Shown here one piece after another: positions 27,376-35,577 of a stretch of DNA of 49,990 nucleotides. A model generated the notes under the pieces. It did not search any database and was not told the origin of the DNA. It saw only the letters and a list, made by a program, of their open reading frames with translations. Both the position numbers and the translations under genes were made by a program. Each line of letters starts with the position of its first letter. Position 1 is the first letter of the stretch. This DNA is from Terriglobales bacterium (lineage in GTDB: Bacteria > Acidobacteriota > Terriglobia > Terriglobales > Acidobacteriaceae), in contig JAICSO010000028.1 of the NCBI GenBank assembly GCA_025936825.1, positions 1 through 49,990 on the forward strand, written 5' to 3'.

Positions 27376-28181
27376 AGCACAAAGCTTTCGCATTTGTTCA
27401 ACGTCTTCGCCTCAGGCTTGCTAGCAGTGAGCGATGGCTACCGTTGCTCGTTTTCGCCGTTCTGTTAGCCCCGCCCGCCGCGCGAGCCGCCGGAATTGGG
27501 GACATTCTCACTATCTTTAAGACCATCACCAGCACGATTCAAGGAGCAATTGGAGGCGCGCTGAGCGGGATTCAAACCCTCGATTCCACGCTCAACAATT
27601 TTCGGCAGCAGATCATTTGGCCACTCGCCCAAATCAACCAAACGAGGGCGTTCGTCACCTCCAGCCGAGCGCAGTACGGCGGACTGATGTTCCAGATCCA
27701 GGCGATCAGAAACAACAGCGCTACTCTTACAAATCCTTCACACCTGGAAACACTCGTTCGCAACGGGCAATCGGGCTCAATCGGCCAGTTTCAGCCGCTG
27801 TACACCAATGTCTATGGCAATGTTCCTTCCGCCACCGACGCACGGCTATTGCAGCGCAACATGGTCGATATCGACGATGCACTGGCTCAAGGATCGTTAA
27901 AGACGACGGTGCTCTCGGACCAGACGACGCAGGGAATGCTGGCCCTTGCCGATTCAATTGAGCAACAGAGTGCAACCGCAGCTCCCGGCTCGGCGCCGGT
28001 GCTCGCAACCCAAGCAGGGATCTCCGAGCTGGAGTCTCAGGCATATCTGGCAAAGGTATTGGCGTCGGAACTGCGCCAAGAGGCAGCCAAGCTCGCCCAC
28101 CAAAACTCACTGCTAAAACAGAGCGCGGCGTCAACACGCAACCTGATGAATCAGGCTCAACAAGTCCTCACGCAACCGTAA
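27372..28181 (+). CDS. VirB5/TrbJ-like exported protein, first copy
   Basis: 269 residues. A long N-terminal signal (hydrophobic WLPLLVFAVLLAPPAARA, cut near residue 37) and a helical, Gln- and Ala-rich body. The segment FRQQIIWPLAQINQTRAFVT resembles the TrbJ/VirB5 family, whose members coat the pilus tip. It shares layout and several segments with the next gene (QQVVFPIAAINQARGLAGQF there), so the pair are paralogues. It overlaps the VirB4 gene by ATGA and is 12 bases from the next. Confidence 0.72.
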   Translation: MKHKAFAFVQRLRLRLASSERWLPLLVFAVLLAPPAARAAGIGDILTIFKTITSTIQGAIGGALSGIQTLDSTLNNFRQQIIWPLAQINQTRAFVTSSRAQYGGLMFQIQAIRNNSATLTNPSHLETLVRNGQSGSIGQFQPLYTNVYGNVPSATDARLLQRNMVDIDDALAQGSLKTTVLSDQTTQGMLALADSIEQQSATAAPGSAPVLATQAGISELESQAYLAKVLASELRQEAAKLAHQNSLLKQSAASTRNLMNQAQQVLTQP

Positions 28182-28193
28182 GGAGTTCTAAAG

Positions 28194-29009
28194 ATGAAAT
28201 CGCGGCTTTTCGTTCGACGTTGGAGAGTGGTCCGCAACGCCATGGCAGCTGGCCTTGCGCTGATTCTTGTGGTGCTCATGCTGCCGAGCCCAGCTAGGAG
28301 TCAGCTGGGCTTGGATCCGTGCTGTACCATCATTTCGGCCGGACTGAGCACAATCTCGAATCTATTGCGCAGCGTGGTCGCGAAGCCACTCGGCACGATT
28401 CAGCAGCTTGAACAACAATCCGCGAATTTTGAGCAGCAGGTGGTTTTCCCGATCGCGGCCATCAATCAGGCGAGAGGCCTTGCAGGACAGTTTCAGGGCC
28501 AGTTTGTCCAGATGCGGCAGATCTTCCAGGTGCCGGTCGCCAGCGCAACCCTCACGACTCCCCAGCAGTTGGAGCAGACTCTGCTCTCGCGCAACCCAAG
28601 CGCGGTGCCCCAAATCACTAACAACTACACAGCGCTGTATGGAACGGTCATGCCTTCTACAGACGCTCCGCCGTCCGTCCGGGATTTGGTGGACATGACC
28701 GATGCCGAAGCGCAGGCGGCAATGAAGAAGGCGCTTGAAATCGACGCTCTGGCAGACCTTGAGCTCCAGGCCGCCGAGCAGATCAATCAGCAGTTGCAGA
28801 CTGCAGCTCCGGGTAGCGCTTCCATCCTTGATGCCCAAACTTCAGCATGGCTGGTGCGGGCGAACGCATACACGCAATCGGCGATGGCGGAGCTGGTTCG
28901 CGTACGCTCAATCGAACTTGCGAACAGCGGGGCGCAAGTCAAGTTTTCGGCCACGCACACTAGCACTCTTCACAATACAGGCAGCCTGCTTCTTCAAGGA
29001 GCGCATTAA
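28194..29009 (+). CDS. VirB5/TrbJ-like exported protein, second copy
   Basis: 271 residues with ribosome site AAGGAG. Signal peptide to about residue 36 (LALILVVLMLPSPARS), two Cys just after it (DPCCTIISAG), then a predominantly helical body. Homologous in layout to 27372: IRN/ASATLTTPQQLE-type segments, a YTALYG motif, then EQINQQLQTAAPGSASILD. A second VirB5-like copy could form a mixed tip or bind a different partner. Not assigned beyond the family. Confidence 0.72.
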   Translation: MKSRLFVRRWRVVRNAMAAGLALILVVLMLPSPARSQLGLDPCCTIISAGLSTISNLLRSVVAKPLGTIQQLEQQSANFEQQVVFPIAAINQARGLAGQFQGQFVQMRQIFQVPVASATLTTPQQLEQTLLSRNPSAVPQITNNYTALYGTVMPSTDAPPSVRDLVDMTDAEAQAAMKKALEIDALADLELQAAEQINQQLQTAAPGSASILDAQTSAWLVRANAYTQSAMAELVRVRSIELANSGAQVKFSATHTSTLHNTGSLLLQGAH

Positions 29010-29012
29010 GCC

Positions 29013-30224
29013 GTGTTTTATTTCCAGCAACTGCTGAACACGGCGCTCGGGGGCATCGACGCGACGAACGTTATCCCGACCGTCAGCAATATGGCCTTTG
29101 CCATTTTGCTGATCGGATTCCTGGTCGGCCTGTACCAGGCCGCTCTACGGGGCGGCGATCTTCAAGCGCTCGCTGTGACCGCAATCAAGTACCTGGTCGT
29201 CGCCATGATTGTGGCGAATTGGTCGACCGTATTCCGGGATGTGAACGGATCGTTTAATACTGTCGCGAGTTTCATCGGCAACAGCTCGGGTGCCGGCGAC
29301 ATGTTCATTAATTGGATGACGCAGCTTCAGCAGCAAGCTCAGAGCAATCCCAACCTGACGTTCTGGGACATGATCACGGGCGACGCGGCAGGTGCAATTA
29401 CGGTTGGAATGCTCTTGGTCGCTTACGTTATCTATGCACTGGCGATCATCGTTTTCTGCTTCTTCTACACGTTGTTTGGCTCCGTGCTCTACGTTCTGGG
29501 GCCGTTGGTGTTGGCGCTGATTCCCGTTTCAGGTATCGGTCAACTCGGAAAGACCTATGCGATCAATGTGATGATCTGGAATGCCTGGGGCATTCTCTAT
29601 GCTGTTTTTGGCGCGCTTATCACCGCGATCCACTTCAACCAGGTCAGCGAGGTGCTCGGTAACGGATTCCTGGGCTTTCTTCGAGGTGTCCCCGACTCGG
29701 TAATTCTCGGACTTGTAAGCATCGCCTATGCACTGGCCATCGCCCTTGTTCCCTTCATTGCCAGGAAAGTGATTTCCGGCGACGTGGGATCGACCACCTT
29801 GGCCTTTGTGCGCGCGGGTGCAATAGCAGGTGGCGCCGCACTAGCCGGCGTGAGCGGATTCGCTGCAGGAGCGGGCAGCGCGGCGGCCGGAGCTGGAAAC
29901 AGTACTGCGAGTGCCGGTGTGGGCACTGTATCGGGCTCCGGAGCAATCGCCTCCTCGACACCTCCGCCGGTGCCGACCATGCCAGAGTTTCTTCGTTCCG
30001 GAGTTGCGAGCGCGATGAATAGCAATGCCAGCCCGCCCTCGCCCTCCCCAAGCAGCGACGGTGCTCAGAACGGCAGTCGCGGAGCTGCCGTTGCTGCCGG
30101 CGCGGGCGGCCCGGCCATCAGCTATCGCCCCCGCGGTGTGTTGCAGGTCATGACGTTCAACGCGGGAAGGGCTTTGGGAAAGGCAGCGGGCAGCCGGCGG
30201 AATGATGATGACGGCAACACTTAA
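29013..30224 (+). CDS. VirB6/TrbL-type polytopic channel protein
   Basis: 403 residues, GTG start 3 bases after the preceding stop. About six to seven membrane helices in residues 20-275, then a low-complexity Ala/Gly/Ser/Pro-rich cytoplasmic tail (about 280-400). This is the architecture of TrbL/VirB6, the inner-membrane channel component that touches the substrate during transfer. Operon order after the VirB5-like genes supports the call. The tail is unusually simple in composition and ends with an Arg/Asp-rich stretch. Confidence 0.82.
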   Translation: MFYFQQLLNTALGGIDATNVIPTVSNMAFAILLIGFLVGLYQAALRGGDLQALAVTAIKYLVVAMIVANWSTVFRDVNGSFNTVASFIGNSSGAGDMFINWMTQLQQQAQSNPNLTFWDMITGDAAGAITVGMLLVAYVIYALAIIVFCFFYTLFGSVLYVLGPLVLALIPVSGIGQLGKTYAINVMIWNAWGILYAVFGALITAIHFNQVSEVLGNGFLGFLRGVPDSVILGLVSIAYALAIALVPFIARKVISGDVGSTTLAFVRAGAIAGGAALAGVSGFAAGAGSAAAGAGNSTASAGVGTVSGSGAIASSTPPPVPTMPEFLRSGVASAMNSNASPPSPSPSSDGAQNGSRGAAVAAGAGGPAISYRPRGVLQVMTFNAGRALGKAAGSRRNDDDGNT

Positions 30225-30242
30225 GAAACGAGGTACTTCGCC

Positions 30243-30365
30243 ATGTGGAGACAAGGTCCGATTTGGGAGCCGAAGGACTCCAGCTTTCGTCCGTACAGCA
30301 TTACCACCCTGATCTTCTTCTATCTCGGGAAGTGTTTTGGTCGGTTGTTCGGAAAGCGGTCATGA
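30243..30365 (+). CDS. Small 40-residue protein in the secretion operon
   Basis: ATG 30243 follows ACGAGG by about 10 bases. The product starts MWRQGPIWEPKDSSFRPYSI and has one short hydrophobic segment (TTLIFFYLGKCF) and a basic end. It fills the gap between the VirB6-like and VirB8-like genes and ends 25 bases before the latter. Real coding is likely by spacing and composition, but the family is unknown; a VirB7-like role is not supported since no lipobox is present. Confidence 0.5.
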   Translation: MWRQGPIWEPKDSSFRPYSITTLIFFYLGKCFGRLFGKRS

Positions 30366-30390
30366 GGGCAGTTCATTGGGAGTAATAGCC

Positions 30391-31131
30391 ATGTGGTCGA
30401 AAAACGGAAAAGAACAAAAGCTACCAAACTATACCTCGGCGCCCGACAAGCTACGCTACAGCCGCTATTACGAGCATGATGGAGCTCTTCGCGCCTATGC
30501 CAATCGCGCGATGGTTCTGGCATTCTTGTGTGTCCCAACTACCCTCCTGGCGCTGGCATTCGCTGCGTACGTTCGTCTGCAACCGCCGACGGTGATCCGC
30601 GTGGACGAAAACGGCCAGGCCACTGTAGTCGGCAAGGCGAAGCCGGTCCTCTCGGTGACCCAGGGCGCGGGCCCGGAGCCAACAGAATTCGAGAAGCGGG
30701 CCTTCGTGCGTCTGTTTCTAGAGCGCTATTTGAATTTTTCTGCCACGAACGTGAGCCGCAACTGGGCTGACAGCTTGAACATGATGAGCGCCAACCTGCG
30801 GCGCACGGTGTTCTCGGGAATGCAGAAGGACAATCTAATTGGGAAGATCGAAGATGATCAGACCAACTCGGAATTCCAACTGCGGTCGCTCGAAGTCTCA
30901 AAAGAATATCCCCTGACTTATGTCGCATTTGGAGTGAAAGAAGTTCATCGCATTCACGAACACAACGAAACCATCGACAAAGTGGTGAGCGAGTTTCATG
31001 TTCGCCTCGCGGTTGAAAAGAGATCTGAGCAAAACCCCAGCGGGTTGTTGATAGGCGAGTACTGGGAGCGACCGATCGAAGGGGAAAAGAGAGATTGGGT
31101 TCTGCAGCAGGCTGGGATCAACAGTTTTTGA
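30391..31131 (+). CDS. VirB8/TrbF-type inner-membrane protein
   Basis: From ATG 30391 (GGGAG upstream) 246 residues: a cytoplasmic start, one membrane helix (about 41-62, MVLAFLCVPTTLLALAFAAY) and a periplasmic domain with the NTF2-like alpha/beta pattern of VirB8. Segments such as RLFLERYLNFSATNVSRNWA and VVSEFHVRLAVEKRSEQNPSG fit. VirB8 nucleates the channel and binds VirB10 and VirB9. The longer frame from 30337 overlaps the small ORF and is not preferred. Confidence 0.85.
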   Translation: MWSKNGKEQKLPNYTSAPDKLRYSRYYEHDGALRAYANRAMVLAFLCVPTTLLALAFAAYVRLQPPTVIRVDENGQATVVGKAKPVLSVTQGAGPEPTEFEKRAFVRLFLERYLNFSATNVSRNWADSLNMMSANLRRTVFSGMQKDNLIGKIEDDQTNSEFQLRSLEVSKEYPLTYVAFGVKEVHRIHEHNETIDKVVSEFHVRLAVEKRSEQNPSGLLIGEYWERPIEGEKRDWVLQQAGINSF

Positions 31132-31149
31132 TCGTTACGGGAGACCGAG

Positions 31150-31449
31150 ATGGACACAAAAACATCGAGCAGTACGCCACCAGGAGCCAACATTACCAGC
31201 AAGCGCCGCAAGCGGCGGAATGGCGACGATGCGGGTGTGCGGTACTTCCTTCCCAAGCCCGGCTCGTCAGCAGCCACTCCGGAGTTGGGTCAGGAAGTAG
31301 CCAGTGAAGGCGAAGCGCTAATTCAGGCCTTTCGGAGTGCCCAGACATTTTATACGTTAACTGCCTGGAAGGCAGTACCGGAGGTGAATGGTGGAGGCAG
31401 CCCCGTGATCGTGAAGCAGGCAGTTGCCCCGAAGCAAGTCCAGAGTTAG
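31150..31449 (+). CDS. Small basic protein before the polymerase-like gene, unknown
   Basis: 99 residues, ATG 31150 with GGGAGACC just upstream. The N-terminal third is Ser/Thr/Pro-rich and very basic (SKRRKRRNGDDAG), the middle has an amphipathic helix (EALIQAFRSAQTFYTLTAWK). No membrane helix or signal. The basic patch could bind nucleic acid, which would be of interest next to an RNA-polymerase-like protein, but that is guesswork. It lies 19 bases after the VirB8-like gene. Confidence 0.6.
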   Translation: MDTKTSSSTPPGANITSKRRKRRNGDDAGVRYFLPKPGSSAATPELGQEVASEGEALIQAFRSAQTFYTLTAWKAVPEVNGGGSPVIVKQAVAPKQVQS

Positions 31450-31510
31450 TTCGAAGTGATCAGCATGGTGAGTTCTCAGATGGCCAAAGTAGACGTTGGT
31501 CCTTTGAGCG

Positions 31511-31530
31511 CCCCGCTTACTTGTGCGGGG
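31511..31530 (+). promoter_or_regulatory. Hairpin in the leader of the polymerase-like gene
   Basis: CCCCGC and GCGGGG flank an 8-base loop. It lies in the 230-base gap before 31680, with no T-run after it. It may be a transcript-processing or attenuation element; alone it is weak evidence. Confidence 0.4.
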
Positions 31531-31627
31531 ACAATGTGCTGACTGGAGCTTCTCGCACTTGAGGACCTGGTCGAGCGAATCCGAATGGGAGACCAGCCAA
31601 AAGAGCGAGGGTTTGCGGTCATGCAAA

Positions 31628-31672
31628 CTCCTTAACTCTTTTCGGGTCTCCCGAGACCAATGAGTTAAGGAG
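31628..31672 (+). promoter_or_regulatory. Hairpin that covers the ribosome binding site
   Basis: CTCCTTAACTC (31628-31638) pairs perfectly over 11 bases with GAGTTAAGGAG (31662-31672). A second inverted repeat sits inside (GGTCTC-CC-GAGACC, 31645-31658). The right arm contains AAGGAG, the ribosome site 7 bases before ATG 31680. When folded, translation of the polymerase-like protein should be blocked. The same palindrome could also bind a protein as DNA. Confidence 0.75.
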
Positions 31673-31679
31673 AAAAACA

Positions 31680-34463
31680 ATGACGACGAAGAACACCAAG
31701 ACGAATAGATACCGAATCCCGGCCGACCAAATCCAGAACCTTGAGATCGACCGCAACGGTCGGATTGCCCCACGGTTGCACGATCTTGAGCCACTGGAAA
31801 ACACGCTCCTCAGCGTGCTTTATCCCGGAATCCAGGTCGCGAGTGTGAACGTGCCGGTAGAGCCTCTCGATGACTACGAGGAATCGCAGGTCGAGAACGC
31901 TTTGGCGCGGCTCGTTTTCAAAGGCGTTCACTACAAGTTGGTCGGGGCCAGCGGTTCGGCAAAGAAAGGGAAGTTTTACTTTGTCGACCAGGAGCACAGC
32001 CGGGCGATTGCCGAGCGGTTTCAGCATTGGCCGCAGGCTGCCATTGTCTATTTCGGGATCCTCGTCTCGCCCTGCAAGGTGATGATGGAGGCTCCCGATT
32101 CTCGTGTGCTTGTGGTTCCCGACAGGACGCTCGGAACCAATGACTGCCGAGGATGGATCAGGCGGTCTTTATTCGAGCGTCTTCAAGAAAAACACGACGA
32201 GGAACTCCTTTCGCTCCAGGTTGATCGGCTTTGCCGCGAACGACATGGATCCGTGCGCGGAGAGGATCTGGACGAGCAGAAAAGATCGATCCTTCTGCAC
32301 GATGCCAAGCGGGAGATTTCCGGGAAGCGTCTGCCGGAGGACCGGTTTTATCAATTCCGAATGGCCTTCGCCAATACGCAGGCGAAGGGCGCATTCAAGA
32401 TCATGGAGGATGAGGTTTCGGACGCGCTCGAAGCAGATTTTTTGTTACCTGAGAGCGCGGTCAAACCGGGGCTGAAGATACCAGCGGTGATGTATCCGAT
32501 CTTCGGGCCGGGCAGAAGATTCGCGGGCAACGTGACGGTTGGCATCCGCGAAGTCTCCCGCCAGCTCGAGTTTGAGTCCAGTTACACGCTCGTTGAACAT
32601 GCCCCTGAAGACTCAATTCAGCTGGAAATTTTACCACAGGCCATGAAGCAAGTGGCGAGGCTGAGTGAGGCAGTTGGTCAAGGCCGCTACGAAGAACTGC
32701 TGGAGCTCTTGGGCCGTCACCCAGACAGGGTTTCTGCAGATCTGATGGAGCTGGACGGAAGCGAGGAATTCCGGGTCGTTGAAGGCTTGCTCCTGGCCGA
32801 CGCCAGCGGCGAGATCGTCCGTCATCCCTATGTCAACAATCAACTCAACAAGCTGCTCGCGCGCTGGGCCTTCAAGACAGCGACCGGGGGAGGTTTCCGT
32901 CTTCCCGCATTTGCTCTGATGGACGATGGTTATCTCTTCCTGAAAGGCGGCCATGTGTTCTCCGGTTCCGACTGGATTCCGGAACATCGGGCCATCGTTC
33001 CGCTGTCTTCGAAGCATGGCCTGTGCGTTCGCTATCCCATACGCATGGTTGACGATCTTCTGCCGTTCGGAAACCTTTCTGACGACGAGATCGTTACTCA
33101 ACTAAACGCCGAGCTTAACAAGGACCTTTGCCGTTCAGGCTGCACGCTGACGGACGCAGAAGTGCGCGATCTGGTAGCGCGGCAGTTGCGACTTGAGGGC
33201 ACATATGTTTTGCACTCAGAGACGGCGAAGAAAAACGGCGGCGACTATGATTTCGACTGGATCTGCGTGGTCGAGGACGACCGGTTCCCCAGATTCGTGA
33301 AGGACCGGTTTGCACGAGGTCTTGGGGCACAGCAGGGCAAGAATAAGGCTGCGAAGGCCCGAGATCCGTGGTTTAACCTCGAGCACGTTGCCATGAAGGC
33401 ACGGGGCAATCACATCGGCTCGATCACCGATTTGATGACCTCTTGCCGGGCGGCAGGGCGCGATGATCTGGCCCAGCAGTTGGCCGTCGAGCTACAGAAA
33501 GCGCTCGACAGCCTTAAGTGGCAAATCCAGCCCGACCTCAAGCTAGTCGCTGAAGTACGCCAGCAGATACGCCAGGCGCCGTGGCTCCGCTTTAAGAACG
33601 AACGCCGCGTCTCCGATCTGCCGCTGCATGTGGAGGTCGAGAAGACCGACCGTGTCGGCCATCTCTATAACCATATCCGCAAGCAGATTGAAGACTTGCT
33701 GACTAACAAGGCGCCGATTGAGGCATTCAAGGCGCTGGTGGTGGGCGAAGAGGTCACCCGCCAGATGCTCGAAGACTGCCGTTTTATCAACCGGGTATAT
33801 GCCGCGATGGTTGGCAAGATCGCCGAACGGCGCGAACTGCTGAAAAATCAACTGGAGAAAGCCAAGGCCGAGTGGGAAGCCGTGCGGCAGTCTTCCGACA
33901 AAGAACTGCGACGGCAGAAGCTATTTGCCTCAAATCAGGCGCACGGTGCATGTCGCGCCGACGAGGAACGGGGCAAATACGAGATGAAAGCCGTCCTGGC
34001 TCTCATCCGCATCTGGGCACAGAACAAGACTGAGAACCGAACCGCCTGGCTGCAGGCGCTAAACCGCGTCGTATGCGCGGGAGAGCGTTCGACAGGATCG
34101 ATTCTTTTTCTTGCCTTTCCACAAGAGCTGATCTTGAAGCTGGCGGAGCGTACCGGCGGCAGGGCCGTGCGCGTGCACGTCCCCCGGCTCTACGAGGGCT
34201 TCGTTCGCATCGACGAGCAAGGCCGCACTTTCCTGGTTGATCCGCTCAAGAATGGAGGACAGAAGCACACCTTCCTGTTCAAGTACGCAGACGGGAAGAT
34301 CCTCCTTGACGATGACAAATCCGAACAGGCTCAGGCAGAGACTGCACCATCCGTCGCGGAAGAATCCGGCACGACGACGCAAGTCGTGGTCCCAGACGAA
34401 GCCGTGGAGTTTCCATCCATCGCTCTCGATGAAGATGGACCGGAAGTTCCCTGGGTCATGTGA
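31680..34463 (+). CDS. Putative two-barrel RNA polymerase of the QDE-1 / eukaryotic RdRP type
   Basis: 927 residues, no signal or membrane helix. The order of motifs matches the RdRP fold of QDE-1/RDR proteins: GASGSAKKGKFYFVD (89-103; SxSQLR..wFF position), AIVYFGILVSPCKV (121-133; ARLGLxFS position), YQFRMAFANTQAKGAFKIM (224-242; first barrel with conserved Lys), CVRYPIRMVDDLLPF (449-463; RNPCxHPGD position), GGDYDFDWI (520-528; catalytic DbDGD with Phe for Gly; D522, D524, D526), and HIGSITDLMTSCRAAGRDDL (578-597), the helix after the active site. The C-terminal 200 residues are helical with an acidic tail. It would make RNA from an RNA or ssDNA template; this is inference from motifs. It lies inside the secretion operon between virB8- and virB9-like genes, 230 bases after its neighbour, bracketed by hairpins. 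Confidence 0.68.
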   Translation: MTTKNTKTNRYRIPADQIQNLEIDRNGRIAPRLHDLEPLENTLLSVLYPGIQVASVNVPVEPLDDYEESQVENALARLVFKGVHYKLVGASGSAKKGKFYFVDQEHSRAIAERFQHWPQAAIVYFGILVSPCKVMMEAPDSRVLVVPDRTLGTNDCRGWIRRSLFERLQEKHDEELLSLQVDRLCRERHGSVRGEDLDEQKRSILLHDAKREISGKRLPEDRFYQFRMAFANTQAKGAFKIMEDEVSDALEADFLLPESAVKPGLKIPAVMYPIFGPGRRFAGNVTVGIREVSRQLEFESSYTLVEHAPEDSIQLEILPQAMKQVARLSEAVGQGRYEELLELLGRHPDRVSADLMELDGSEEFRVVEGLLLADASGEIVRHPYVNNQLNKLLARWAFKTATGGGFRLPAFALMDDGYLFLKGGHVFSGSDWIPEHRAIVPLSSKHGLCVRYPIRMVDDLLPFGNLSDDEIVTQLNAELNKDLCRSGCTLTDAEVRDLVARQLRLEGTYVLHSETAKKNGGDYDFDWICVVEDDRFPRFVKDRFARGLGAQQGKNKAAKARDPWFNLEHVAMKARGNHIGSITDLMTSCRAAGRDDLAQQLAVELQKALDSLKWQIQPDLKLVAEVRQQIRQAPWLRFKNERRVSDLPLHVEVEKTDRVGHLYNHIRKQIEDLLTNKAPIEAFKALVVGEEVTRQMLEDCRFINRVYAAMVGKIAERRELLKNQLEKAKAEWEAVRQSSDKELRRQKLFASNQAHGACRADEERGKYEMKAVLALIRIWAQNKTENRTAWLQALNRVVCAGERSTGSILFLAFPQELILKLAERTGGRAVRVHVPRLYEGFVRIDEQGRTFLVDPLKNGGQKHTFLFKYADGKILLDDDKSEQAQAETAPSVAEESGTTTQVVVPDEAVEFPSIALDEDGPEVPWVM

Positions 34464-34477
34464 GGCCGCAACCACTT

Positions 34478-34506
34478 TGAGCGGAATCCCCAAAGGATTC
34501 CGCTCA
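34478..34506 (+). promoter_or_regulatory. Strong hairpin after the polymerase-like gene
   Basis: TGAGCGGAATCC pairs perfectly over 12 bases with GGATTCCGCTCA around a 5-base loop. It lies between the stop at 34463 and the VirB9-like start at 34525. No T-run follows, so a processing or stabilising role, or partial termination, is more likely than a classic terminator. Confidence 0.7.
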
Positions 34507-34524
34507 GGGCACCCACGAGGGGCC

Positions 34525-35346
34525 ATGAAGCGAAGTCTGTTTTTCATCCTCTTTATATGGGCGGGGTGCGCTATTGGCGCCCTTTCGCAGGCCAGCGCGC
34601 CCCCGTTGAATGCCGTCCATGTGGCCACGGCGCTGAACCATTTGACCGTGTTGGAATTCCACGAACCCGTCACGATGGTGGCCGCCGGCAGCTCGGATTT
34701 TCAAATTGAGCGCCAAGAGGACAAGGTTTTCATTAAGCCTACTAAGTCGGGAATTTCCACTGACCTGTTCGTGTGGACCGCTTCGCGCCGTTTCGCCTAC
34801 GAACTTGAGACCACCCCAGAGGTAAAGAACATGAATGTTTCAGTCGACAATCCATTGCCCACAGCGCTGCCAGACTCAGGTTTCAGCGCGCATGTGGATG
34901 AGTTTGCAGACATGATGCTCACCCGCGCGTTCCTGGGAGCAGTCGACATTGCGCCAGCTAATGCGCGAGTTCCGAAAAGCCAGGTGCGCGTGCGAATACA
35001 GCAGGTGTTTCGCACCCAGACCAGCATTTACGTCCACTACAGCATAGAAAATGACAGCCGAAGCGCATATCACGTGACGCCTCCGCATGTTTTCGAATTG
35101 CAGGCGGGTCAGTCGAATCTCTCGTTGCCTAGCTTTGCGCATAAGCAACTCGATCCTCGCTTGCTTGAGAACCTGAGCGACGTGCACAGCATCTCCCTTC
35201 CAGTTCCACATGCTGAGACTGCATCCGAGGATCTCGCTCCGGGTGAGTCCACGGATGGAGTCGTGGCGATACGGCAGGACTTGAGGTCGCCAGCGGTAGT
35301 GCAACTGGTTTTCGACAGTCAGGTCAAAGCGACATTTGTGCTCTAA
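34525..35346 (+). CDS. VirB9/TrbG-type periplasmic protein
   Basis: From ATG 34525 (ACGAGGGG upstream) 273 residues with a signal peptide (MKRSLFFILFIWAGCAIGAL, cut near SQA). The first domain has the VirB9 N-domain pattern: LTVLEFHEPVTMVAAGSSDF, then KVFIKPTKSGISTDLFVWT, and FAYELETT. The second half resembles the VirB9 C-domain less clearly. VirB9 is part of the outer-membrane core complex with VirB7 and VirB10; neither of those is recognised here. The long open frame starting at 34237 overlaps the polymerase-like gene and is not used. Confidence 0.78.
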   Translation: MKRSLFFILFIWAGCAIGALSQASAPPLNAVHVATALNHLTVLEFHEPVTMVAAGSSDFQIERQEDKVFIKPTKSGISTDLFVWTASRRFAYELETTPEVKNMNVSVDNPLPTALPDSGFSAHVDEFADMMLTRAFLGAVDIAPANARVPKSQVRVRIQQVFRTQTSIYVHYSIENDSRSAYHVTPPHVFELQAGQSNLSLPSFAHKQLDPRLLENLSDVHSISLPVPHAETASEDLAPGESTDGVVAIRQDLRSPAVVQLVFDSQVKATFVL

Positions 35347-35349
35347 GCC

Positions 35350-35577
35350 ATGAAGCAGGGCGAAGATATCTCGGCAGTGGTGGAACGCATGCGCAGTTTT
35401 CATGCCGCGAACGATGCGGAACGGCTCCGCGACAGCGTGCTCCGCTGCATCGAAGACCCGCTCAAGCCGCAGACGGCAGCTGGAACCCTTCGTGTCAATC
35501 CCATTCTCGTGTTGCTGGTGTCAGTTGCCGTGTTGGGCATCGGCACCTTCCTGTTTTTCACCCTGGTTCAGCCATGA
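35350..35577 (+). CDS. Small single-helix membrane protein
   Basis: 75 residues, starting 3 bases after the VirB9-like stop and overlapping the coupling protein start by ATGA. An amphipathic N-terminal half (VVERMRSFHAANDAERLRDS) is followed by one membrane helix (about 51-72, ILVLLVSVAVLGIGTFLFF). Position suggests a partner of the coupling ATPase. Family unknown. Confidence 0.65.
   Translation: MKQGEDISAVVERMRSFHAANDAERLRDSVLRCIEDPLKPQTAAGTLRVNPILVLLVSVAVLGIGTFLFFTLVQP

Noticed and set aside
30243-30365. Idea that the 40-residue protein is a VirB7 lipoprotein
   Set aside because: There is no signal peptide with a lipobox cysteine; the single Cys lies inside the hydrophobic segment.
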